The notes below the pieces were generated by a model, which saw only the letters and a list, made by a program, of their open reading frames with translations, ran no database searches and was not told the origin of the DNA. A stretch of DNA of 64,000 bases from Tribonema minus (Eukaryota; Sar; Xanthophyceae; Tribonematales; Tribonemataceae), in NCBI GenBank assembly GCA_017506865.1, contig JAFCMP010000390.1, positions 744,001-808,000 on the forward strand. The letters run 5' to 3'. Shown in pieces: positions 44,867 to 55,900 of this stretch. Position 1 is the stretch's first letter. Every line of letters begins with the position of its first letter. Position numbers and translations under genes: made by a program.

Positions 44867-47800
44867 ATGGATGCGCAGGCTGATGGCGTAGATTTCGACG
44901 TAGAGAAGTTGCGGCGATATCTGTGGGACTATCTGGTGCCAATCTTGCCTGCGGATGGCGGAGTTGCCTCCGGCGAGGGGGTCAGCGCCACTTGGCTGAG
45001 CGGCGGGGGATACGAGGGATTTGATGGTTTTAGCATCAAACTCAAGAAGTTCAAGGTGTGCATGTATGCTGCATTGATCACTGTACACTTGTGAGCACAA
45101 CGCCTGGATTTATGATGGGGCACCGTCGACATGAAGTTGACGAATCGGCCTTGGCACTGCAAGTTGACAGGCTCTAGCGGTTCCAGGGAGAAGAAAGACC
45201 GCTCGAAGCCAATCGTATCAGGGTCATTGTGCATGTTTTGCATGCGCGATGCCTTGCAATACCCGTCTGCTACAAGCCTATGAGCTCAGCAATCGAGCAA
45301 CTCGTACTTCTACATTCGTAGGATGTCGACACTGAGTCACCACATCTGCCTGGATCTGGCATATCATGTCAGCAGATTGCTAGGCTGCGGTGACGCAGGA
45401 CATGGTGCCCCTCGATGCAAGTTTGCTTTGCCACTCACTATGGAGACTAAGCTTCAGCCAGGATTACCTGCATAAGCTGGTTTTCGTAATTGATGTACGC
45501 AGACTGTCAGGCAATCCGCGTGTGCATATTGAAACATGTGCTGGTGAGTCATTGATGCAGTCGTGCAGGCTCGAAGAAATCGATGTTGAGGAGCACAAAC
45601 TGCATAAAAGCCTTGCGCCTTTGTACGGCACGACATGCAGAGTCGTCCACCCGGAGCACTGCGACCTCAGTCTGCAACACTCTTATTGACCAACTGGCCC
45701 AATAATGCTAGCGTCTGGCCTACATCTACCGCTCGCCTCACCTGCTCCCACCGCGGCTGAATGGTACATCTGTCGCCCCGTTGGTGTCCTCATACGCGCC
45801 CCATGCGCAGCGCAGACACCACTGCCTCTTCCCCCCCCCCCCCTCCCACCCCCCACCCCCCCTCCCCCCTCCACCGCGCCCCTCCGCCCCGCAGGGCGGC
45901 CAGAGTAACCCCACCTTCCTGCTCACCCTCAGCCTCACCCCGCCGCTGGGGCCCGGCGGCGGCTACCTGCTCGCCCCGCGCGCCACAGAGTCGCGCGCCG
46001 TCGTCCTGCGCAAGAAGCCCGCGCGCACCGCGATCGCGTCGGCGCACGCCGTTGAGCGCGAGTTCCGCGCGCTGCGCGCGCTGCGCGGCAGCGCCGTGCC
46101 CGTGCCCGCCGCGCACGTGCTGTGCGAGGACGCGCAAGTCATCGGCACGCCGTTCTACGTCATGGAGCTCGTGGCGGGGCGCGGCTTCGACGACCCCGCG
46201 CTGCCGGGCGTCGCGCGCGCGGAGCGGCGGGCGATCTACGCGTCCGCGGTGCGCGCGCTGGCGCGGCTGCACCAGGTGCGCGCGCGCGCGGTTCTGCGTG
46301 CGTTTGTACATGCGCGCGGGGGCTCTGGTGGCGGGGCGTGCCGTGGCGTTGTGTCGAGCGTTGCGGTGCGGAGCGCTGCGCTGGGGGGGGGGGGCATGTC
46401 GAGAGACGTGTGCATTAGTGCTGCTGCTAGGCGCGGCCGAGTGCGCCGTCGAGAGAGCGGCCGGACGCAACGCCTTATGGCGTGCGGCGCGTCGCCTCTG
46501 GGCTAGTAGCGCATCGGTGCGGGAGCAGAGGAGTTCCGTTGGGCTGTTTTTGGGCGGCGCGCCACGCTGCAGCACTCGCTCAAGAAACGGTTTGTGCGGC
46601 ACCTCATGGTGGCATCAGAGTTCTGACCATCCACCATCGCCGCCCCATCTGCAAACAAGTGCCTAACGCAGGCATGCCAGAAGGAAATTTGGCCACATAT
46701 GCACTAGTGCTAAACGGCGGGCACTTGCGCCCATGAGCCTTCCCCTTGTCCTACTGCCGTAAATCGGCCACACCAACGCCCCTCGTACCCCCCGCTGTCC
46801 TGCCGCTTGCCGCGCATCAACGCTCAGGTCGACTTCGCAGCCGTGGGCCTGGCCGACTTTGGGCGCGCCGGCGCCGGCTTCTTTGCGCGCCAGCTGCGCA
46901 CGCTCACGCGCGTGGCAGCCGCGCAGGCGCAGCACGCGGGCCCGCTGCACGGTCTCGACGGCCTCGCGGAGCGGCTCGCGGGGGCCTTAAAGGCGGTGCC
47001 AGATGCGGTGGCGCTCATGCACGGCGACTACCGGCTCGACAACCTCATGTACCACGCTTCAGGTGAGGGCGCGGGCAGGGGCGATGGCGGTGGCGGTGGC
47101 TGCAGCGATCGGGTTGCTACGTGTGCGTGTTGTGTGGCGGCGCGTGGTGGTAGGTAGTGACGGGCTTGTGTAACCGCTGCAGCTCAAGTGCCGGCTACAT
47201 GCAAGAGTCGAGTCGAGATGGCGTTGGTAAATGCTCAGTAGCATTGGTGGAATAGATCTGGCGCGGAGCGCTGCTCGAGATGTCATCTCGAAGCCATCTC
47301 ATACGTACAGGCTGGTAGCACCCAGCAGACTGAGGCTCGCCATTCGTCGACTGCACATGCCACCATGCGCCAAGGCAGACGTTTGTGTGATGATCGCGTG
47401 TGCTTGCCGCTCATCTCAATGCCACGTGATCTGCGTTAGTGCACGCTGGCCGCGACCCCCGCTGCAGACCAGCCGCGCCATGCGCAGCGCACACTGTGCC
47501 GCCACCACGAGCACACAGCCATTTCATCCCGCGTGCTCGCACCCCACACACCCCGCACTGCGCCCCCCCCCCCCGCTCCCCCTCCAGAGCCGCGCGTCGT
47601 CGCCGTCCTGGACTGGGAGCTGTCCACCCTCGGCCACCCGATGGCGGACCTGGCGTCCCTCGTGGGCAGCCACTTCATCTGGGGGCCGCCGCGCCAGCCC
47701 CCTGCTGCGCGCGCGGAGGGCACAGCCCCCTCCCCCCCCCCCCCCGCGCTCCCCCTGCTGTCGGGCCTCGCGGGCGTCGACCTGGCTGCCGAGGGCCTCC

Positions 47801-49557
47801 CTACCGCGGACGAGCTGGTGGCGCAGTACGTCGCGGAGGCGGGCGGGCGCGCCGCGGAGCTCGCGTGGCACCTGCACTTCTACCTGGCGTTCATGTTCTT
47901 CAAGGCGAGCGCGCGCGCGGCGGTGATCAGGGCGGCGGCGCTGTGTGCGGCGCGGCGCGTGTCGCTGCGGAGGCGTCGGTGGTGTGTGCGTGTTGTCGCC
48001 GGGTGGCGGCCGCGTGGGGGGGGCGTGGGGGGGGCGTTGTGCCGTGTCATTTGTGCGACGGCTGCAGTCGCTGCTGCCACATTGCACTGCGACGTCAGCA
48101 GCCAGCGCGGCTGCTGCTGCGCAAGTTCACGAGGAAGACTCAGAGTCTTGTGCGTTTTGCAAGCCGCTGCACCCCGACATTGGACATGCCTTCATTTCCC
48201 AGTAGCAGTGCAAGTTGCATGCAGCACAGCCCGACGCACACTCACGTGGCTCCATGTACAGCTGTCACGCTTTGGGGGGGGCAGTGACAGTTGCAACGTC
48301 AATATGCACGGTATGTCGGCATCACACCTGCACTGCGGCCACCGTGCTGCTGCCCCATGACATCAATTCGCACAAAGCGGCGGCGCATCGACCCCGTGAC
48401 GCCTGTGCCTGCTGTCCCCAGCAGCACACCCTAGCGCCACTCCCAAGCTGACCCGCTCACCACCTTGAACCTCCCGCGGGGTGTCACAGAACGCAGTTAT
48501 TGCGCACGGCGTGGCGGCGCGGCTCGCGCGCGGCGTGGCCTCCTCGCAGCACGCCTCCGCCGTCGCCAGCGCTGTGCCGCGCCTCGTGGAGCTCGCCGGC
48601 GACCACCTCGCGCGCTACGCTGCCGCCGCCCCCGCCGCTGCCGCCGCTGCGCCAGCGCCGCCGGCGCCGCGTTGCAGACGCGCGCTGCTGCTGGACGTCG
48701 GCGGCGTCCTCACGGCGTCGCCGCTGGCGGCCATCGCGCGCTATGAGCGCGAGATAGGCGCGCCGCAGGGCTACATCGGGTTCGCGCTGTCGGGCGCCTG
48801 GGACGGCGGCGGCGGCGACGACAGCCCGTTCCACAGACTGGAGCGCGGCCAGGAGATGTTGGACGACGCGTTTCTGGAGCTGCTGGAGAGCAGCGTCAAC
48901 GCGCCGCCGTGCCGCGCCGCGTTCGCGGCACGCAGCGCGAGCAAAGGCGACGGCGGCAACCACCACGGTACTGGTGGCGGCCGTGACAGTGGCGGCACCG
49001 GCGGCGACGGCGGCGGTGGCACAGAGCACTTCCACGTGAGCGCCAGGGAGCTCATGACGCGCATCGCCGCGGCGTCGCGTGCGGCCGTGCTGGAGATGCG
49101 GCGCGCCGCCGAAGCCGCGCGCTCTCGCGGCGTGCTCATTGGCATCGTGTCCAATGACTTTAAGGCGCGGGCCGGGTTCAGTCTGCGAGGCGGCGGCGGA
49201 AGCGGCGGCAGCGGCAGCAGCAGCGGCGGCGGCGGCGGCGACGCCGCGCGGGGCATCGACATCTACGCGACGCTGCACGAGTTCGCTGACGCCGTCGTGC
49301 GGTCGAGCGACGTGGGCGCGCGCAAGCCGGAGGCGCGCATCTACGAGCTGGCGTGTGCGCGGCTGCGCGTGCGCCCCGTGGAGGCGGTGTTCGTGGACGA
49401 CCTGCGCGCGAACGTGCGCGCGGCGGAGGCGCTGGGCATGCGCGGCGTCCACGCGCGCGTGGGTACGCCCGCGCGCGACGTGATCGCCGCGGTGCAGGAC
49501 GCGCTGGGGCTGAGCCCGGGCGTCGCCGCCGCCGCCGCTCTGCCCAGCAAGTTGTGA
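44867..49557 (+). CDS. APH-type kinase fused to a HAD-family phosphatase (ACAD10/11-related)
   Basis: Five exons, 44867-45055, 45895-46275, 46828-47062, 47588-47922 and 48490-49557, all in phase, give about 735 residues. Residues 1-380 are an aminoglycoside-phosphotransferase-type kinase: FKGGQSNPTFLL is the glycine loop, VVLRKKP the ATP lysine, LMHGDYRLDN the catalytic loop (D257, N262) and VLDWELSTLGHPMADLA the metal-binding motif. Residues 441-725 are a HAD hydrolase: LLLDVGGVL (D449), GIVSND, GARKPEARIY and VFVDDLRANV. Two Gly/Ser tracts are inserted in it. The same two domains occur in animal ACAD10, but there HAD precedes the kinase and an acyl-CoA dehydrogenase follows. Animal ACAD10/11 act on 4-hydroxyacyl-CoA, the kinase phosphorylating the hydroxyl. 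Here the order is reversed and no dehydrogenase is present. Substrate inferred, not shown. Confidence 0.9.
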
Positions 49558-49930
49558 TGTGCATTCGGAAGACCCCGCTCCTGCAAGTTATGATTTGTGC
49601 GGAAGTGGAGTCTCGTGTGCAAGTATACGCCAGTAATAGTGATTCCGAACAGAATTATCATCAAAATACACCTGTGAGTCCTCTCACACAAAAGAGATCA
49701 ACGAATTCTTTTCAGGAACGTTCCCGGGCTGTGTCTCCTTTTCCCGGGAAAGATCTCATATCTAAAATCCGCAGAACTGCGTCAGCTTTGGCTTTGCTGC
49801 GATCGTGTGGAGCCAGCAGGTGCCTCTACAAGTAGCCCCGCCCCAAGGCTCCTTGTGATTCTGACATGTCAACTGCGGTACATACGTTGCAGGGCCCTCA
49901 TCGCCGTCGTGATTGCACTCTCAGGCTGAC

Positions 49931-52900
49931 ATGGTGTTTGGCGGCAGGCTCGCAAGTCACCGTGCGCTGTGCACGCACAGGATCCTTGTTGCAGGCGGGC
50001 GCATCAGCAGCAGCAGTGCAGCAAGATGTACACGGCTTGCAGCTTTCCACACTGGACGCGGGGACCTCGCAGCCAGTGCATCGAGGCGCCTTCAACAGTG
50101 CAGCCGCCGCCAACTGTCAGCCGTGGTTGACGAGTATCCGTCGGATGCAGATACTAGTGACCAGATCCTGGTCAAAGAGGTACAGCTTTCGCAGGGCACG
50201 CTCTTCGTGGGTATGTCAGCAACGAGTTGTGTCGAGATTCCCGGCAACGGAGGTCTCCGCATAGGCACCTACGCGAGTCCCGCTCACGCTCGAGACGAGA
50301 CGATCAAGCTGACAGAAGCCATGTACTTGAAGCACAGGCAAGCTACAACTGCACAGCAGCACAACCTGTGTTGCTGAATGGCTACAACACTGCACTGCTT
50401 TGCATTTGTCTTAGCTGTGCTGCTTGGTGTTCTGCAGGGTCAGAGCAGCAGCGGTTCGCATCCTTGTGTCAACATGACATTTGCCTTGGACGCCTTTGCA
50501 CTGCAGAAGTGTCACAAAAAGTCTCATTGGTTGCTACCAAGTGCCTTGCATTGTTGAAGTTGATGTAGCCAAATCTTCCTTACAGGTAGACCACTTTTGC
50601 ACCTGCAAGATGACAACGTGGTTGAAACCATTGCCTGCTAACGCCAACACCACTGCATGCCTTTCTTCAAGTTTCTTGTCAAGCTGGCAAGAGGCCAGCC
50701 GGCTTTACTCAACAACAGCGCATGCGCTGCTGCTCATTTGAGATTGTGCACTCCAGACCGGCTGGTACCAGCAGGACCATCAGTGCACAACTGCTTGGCT
50801 TATTCTTTGATTGTGGGGCAAGCATTGCAGAGTGTATGGCATGCGCCTGCACCCTCCCCGCCACATGGCTAAATGCAAGACATGGCCGTCGACGACCTTC
50901 AGCAAGCAATGATATGCAGCAGCCATGCTGGCTTGCGGGGCGGTGTTTTCATGTTGTTTCAAGCGAGCACCTCGAGTCGCCTGCCATCCCTCAGTCACCA
51001 TTAATGCGAGATACGAACCCAGTGCCCGCCGCCATGGCGCCACCCCTGTTGCCACGCCGCTGAGCAACAGCACGCCCCCCCCCCCCCCCCCTTCCCCCCT
51101 CTCCCCCTCCAGAATGTACAACACGGGGTTCACCGGCGCCAAGCTCGTCTTCGCCGCGCACGCGCCGCCGCCGCTGTCGCCGCCGCGCGCCCTGTGCAAG
51201 CGCGCGCTGATGGACGAGGTCGCCGCCGTCCTCAACTCCATGCGCGGTGCCGTCTATACCGGGTGCGATATGGGCACCACGCACGCCGACATGGAGCGGC
51301 TCAGCGCGGCGTCGCCGTACGTGCTCGCGGGCATCGGCTCGGACATCGACCCGAACGCAGCGACGGCGGCGGGCGCGTTCGCCGCGGTCGCGCGCGCCGC
51401 GGAGCGCCTCGGGCTCGGCAGGGGCTTCAGCGTGCTGGTGCAGGTGATGCGCGACGCGCGGCGCGAGTTGGTGGTGGCATGCACGCGGCGTGTATGGCAC
51501 GAGCAGTGTGCTGGTGGGTGGCCGAGTGAGAGCGTTGGGTCTGGGACGGCCAGTGAGCACGCTGTGCCTCGCTCGCAGTGCCGCTGCGCATGCGTGGCGT
51601 GTGGCACTGTGCAGCGAGGCCTCTGCGGAGCACGCCGCTGCTCACAACCCTCGCCACCCGCTGTCCATCGGCTCCCCGCATGCACCGTGCATACCTCATT
51701 GACACCTCATCGAGGCCATGACACACATGCGTCATCTGCGCGCGTCCCCTCACTGCCACACCACACCAGGGCGCCGGCAACGTGGGCACGGACCTCGCGC
51801 GGCGCCTCGTCCAGCACGGCGCCACCGTGTACGCCACCGACATTGACGTGCGGCGCGCCGACATCCGCGGCGTCACCAACGTCTCGCACGTGCGCGACCT
51901 GAGCACCATAGACGTCGACGTCTTCTCGCCCAACGCCGCCGCCGGCGTCATCACGGAGGACCTGGCGCGCCGGCTGCGGTGCAGGTGCGGCTGCAGCAAC
52001 GCTCAGACTTAGGATGAGGCGTGTACGCAAGTAGAGTCTTCCGGGGCTGCTGCGCTGCGCGCGTACGCTGCGGTGGAGGGCGTCGACGCAGCGGGCGCGC
52101 TGCGCGGTGTGAGCGCGCCCTGTGCTGGGCGCTGACCCGACGGCGCTGATGCCTCTCTTGCTGTATGCGTTGCGGGGCGGACGAGCGCCGGTGTGGGGCG
52201 CGTTGCGCGCGCGCAGGAAATGCCATGTTCATCTGTGTCGCACCTTCATCTGTGACTTGCCTGCCCTGTGCTGGCTCAGAGCGTGATTCGGCCGCGCTGA
52301 TGTACATGCATGCGGCCAGCAGAGAACAAGCTTAGGCTGAATCCATCGCCACCAGACGATACGTCCCCACTGCTCCTTGCAACTATGGGTGCTGGCGCAT
52401 GCCATGTCTGCATCAGCTTAAGATGTCAGCTTTAGATGGCCCAACTGGCGGCACGTCGTGCCTATCATTCCCATCTCACACCGTGCCTATCATTCCCATC
52501 CGCCACGCAATACCCGCACGTGCTCCTGCATCATCCTTAAAATGCGCTCCAATGACTTGCAAACCCCCATCGCCATCGGTCGCTCCGTACACTGGCAGGG
52601 CCATCGTGGGCGCCGCCAACATCCCCTTTGCCTCCGAGGCAGCGCGGTCCATCGCGATACGCCGCGGCATCGTCGCCGTGCCCGATCACATCGTCAGCGC
52701 CGGCGCCATCATCGTGGACTCTCTGGAGTGGAAGCACGAGGGCTACGCAGCGCTGCGGCCATCGCTGGCGTATGCCTTCATCATGGATCAGGTACGGTCG
52801 TTGATTGCAAGGATGGGGCAGCGCTGGGGGCTTGAGACGGGCCAACAGCGAGGGAGCGCGTCTGCGCCCTGCACCTGACTGTGCGCGCAATATGTGTAGC

Positions 52901-55900
52901 TGTCGGGCGGCGTTTGCGTTTCGCGCCGCACGATCAATACGCACGACGGCCAACCTGGTGGTTGCAAACATGCATGACCTTGAGTCACTCAAGGCTGTGC
53001 TGTCGGTGCTGTCATTTGCAGGTCGCCACCAAGACGGACGCGTGGCTGGCATTAGCAACGCCGCTTCTGAGCGCCGCCCAGCAGCAGCAGCCGTCTCACG
53101 CCACGGCACCAGCAGCAGCTGCCCCACATCCGCAGCGCAGCGGCGGCAAGCTGCAGCCGGCGTCTGACGGCAGACGAGTAGAGCGCGCGCAGGCGGTCCT
53201 CGCTGCTGCCGCGAACGCCAGCAGCATCGTCATCAGCACCAGCAGCAGGGCCGCTCTCCGCGCAGGCGGCAGCGCGCCGCTGACCAACAGCAGCGCCGCC
53301 GCTGCGCGGCGCCACCACTCCACGCGCAGCGGCGCCCTGCACACCTCCGCCGCAGCCAGCAGCAGCAGCAGCGCGCAGCGCCACGCGGCGCTCTCCAGCG
53401 CCGTCGCCGCGGACCCTGCGTCCGCGCCCGTCGGCGCGCGCCTCGTGCCGTGGCTCGCAGGCGCCGCCGAGGAGCGCGACGTGCTGGTGGTGGGCGCGGG
53501 GATGGCGGGGACGGCGGCGGCGTACCAGCTGGCCGCGCGCGCGCCGCGGCTGCGCGGCGTCGTGCTGGAGGCAGGCGAGGGCGTCGCGCCGCCGCGCGGC
53601 TCGTCGCACGGCGACTCGCGCATGTTCCGCCGCATGTACAGCGACCCGTACTTCAGGTGCGCGGCGCACGGAAGGGGGGGGGGGGGGGGGGGGATCGTTG
53701 GGGGGGGGTTGGTTTGCTGGCAGTGCTGGTGGTGTCACAGGTAGAAGGGGGGCGGGGCCAGTCGGCAGCGGTGTTCTGTCTGTGCATGCGCTGCAGTGCT
53801 AGCTACCCTGTCACTCCACGCATGGAATAGCAGGTGCCAGGCTGTCTTGCTTGCTTGTGGAATCAGAACTTTACGGTGCGATCCGCGCCTGAGGCTCGTC
53901 AGCGCGTGCCCCTGGTCACGCATCACACACATGAGGGCAGCTGTCCAGCGCCGCTGCTGATCCCGCAGCAGGCAAGCAGTCAATGCCTCGTCACCGTCTG
54001 CGGCGGCAACCGCGCTGCAGCCGCGCCGCACCAGCACCATTCCCCGCAAGCGATGCCACCACCGCCTCAACACCCCCCTTCCCCCCCCCCCATACACCCA
54101 CCGCAGCGACCTGCAGGACCGCGCGCTCGACATGTGGCGCGCCCTCGAGGCGGAGGCGCGCACGCCGCTGCTCGCGCCGCACGGCCTCCTGTTCTACGGC
54201 GACGCCGACACGGGCGAGACCGTCGAGGGCTCCATCCCCGGCTGCGCGGACGTCATGCGGCGCCGCGGCGTGCCGCACGAGTACTTCGCCAGCGGCGCGG
54301 CGCTCGCGGCGCGCTTCGGCTGCGCGCCGCGCCCCCCCGCCGGCGGCGCCGCGCATGTGGGGCTGTTCGAGCCCGCGGCGGGGTCCGTGGACGCGGGCGC
54401 CGCGTGCCGCGCGATGATGGCGCGCGCGGCGGACGGCGGGCGCTGGGAGCTGCGCACGCACGCCGCCGTCGCGGACATCTGGCGCGAGGACGGGGGGGAC
54501 AAGTGAGTCAGCGGCGTCGCATGATGTGCGCACAGAGTGCGTGTGTGGTGTGAGGGCGCTGGGGGATGCGCGGCGCGGCGCGGCGCGGCGGCAGTGTCGT
54601 CGTCCGGCTCGCCGTGCTGCACTGCTGTCGCTCTGCAGCGCGAGTGAGCAGTGGGCGCGGCGCCTGGGGCGTGGGCTTCGCAGCTGGTGATGGCGCAGCG
54701 GACCGCGTGCAGGACGTCCGCGGCTGGCATGCCTGGCAAGGACAGATTCAGGAGCCTGAGCTGTGATCGCTTTGAGATCATCTGCTTGTCGGTGGTGTTA
54801 TAGCTCATGTTCAGTACTGACACTAGGGCTCATGTTGAGCACTGGCACTGAGGCTGAGGGCGGTGGAGAAGGGGGGGGGAGGGGTCGGGGGTGCTTGGCC
54901 TTTTACCAGCATACACCCCATTGGGGGCTTGCCTTGCACACAAATGGCCTTTGATGCTAGCATCCAGCCGCGAATCAACATGGTCTGAATGCGGCGCACA
55001 AGTCGAGATGAGGCAAGTGCCACCACGGCAATGGCAAGCTCATTGCGGCAATGCCAGCGGCACCATGCATCTCGCACACGTGCCGGCAAATGACAACACG
55101 CCAGCGACGTGCCAGTGCGCCTTGACGCGCCGGCGCGCGTACGCTGCTGCCATCCTGCGCGGTCTTGCCCTCGCTCATTGCACGCTGCTGCACCATGCAT
55201 TCACTTCACCGATGCATCTGCTGCGCGCTCAGGTACAATGTGGTCACCAGCGACGGCCAGGTGTTTGTGGTGGACAGCATTGTTATCGCGGCAGGCGCGT
55301 GGACCAACGAGTTGCTCAAGCACTTTGGCATAGAGCTGGACCTGGAGATCTGGGGCGTGCACTGGTGAGTACAATGCTGCCCACGCGCGCGTGTTGCACG
55401 CCGCACAGAATTGCAGGGGAGCGTGCACGATGAGAGTTTGCAGCAGCATGGCTAGTGGCGGTCGCAGAGGTGTCAGCATGCAGCCAGCCAGCATGGTGCT
55501 TGGCGCTGTGTACATTGCGACAAGCCAGGAGCCCTGACTGGGCATATGCGTGCATCAGAGCAGTCCACAATGTACATTGTCTTCAAGCAAGCGCGTTGCG
55601 ACTGCGGTGTTGCGTCAGGCGCTCGAAGCTGCACGGAATGCAGCCATGTCAATGACCACAAAACGCGTATGCCAACAGAGCACTGCCCGCCGCGCCATCA
55701 CTCACCACAACATGTGCTGCCACTTGTCAACATGCCAGCGTGCATCCGTAAGCAGTGAGCGAAGCACTGTTCGCCCGCCAGCAAAGCGACCAGAATTGCG
55801 GTCGCAGCAAGTGACCAGCACACGGGTCCTATCTTCAACTTCAACATTGCCGCAGCAGTGTGCGCCGTCGTGCGCTCACCGTCACATTCACACCAGCCCA

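Noticed and set aside
48484..49452. 322-codon minus-strand frame opposite the HAD domain
   Set aside because: His/Arg/Ala-rich shadow of the plus-strand exon whose HAD motifs are intact.
52792..52878. Alternative end of the dehydrogenase by reading through the intron (VRSLIARMGQ to a stop)
   Set aside because: The GT donor at 52792 and the in-phase exon at 53022 give a better match to the expected C-terminal helix; kept as an alternative isoform only.
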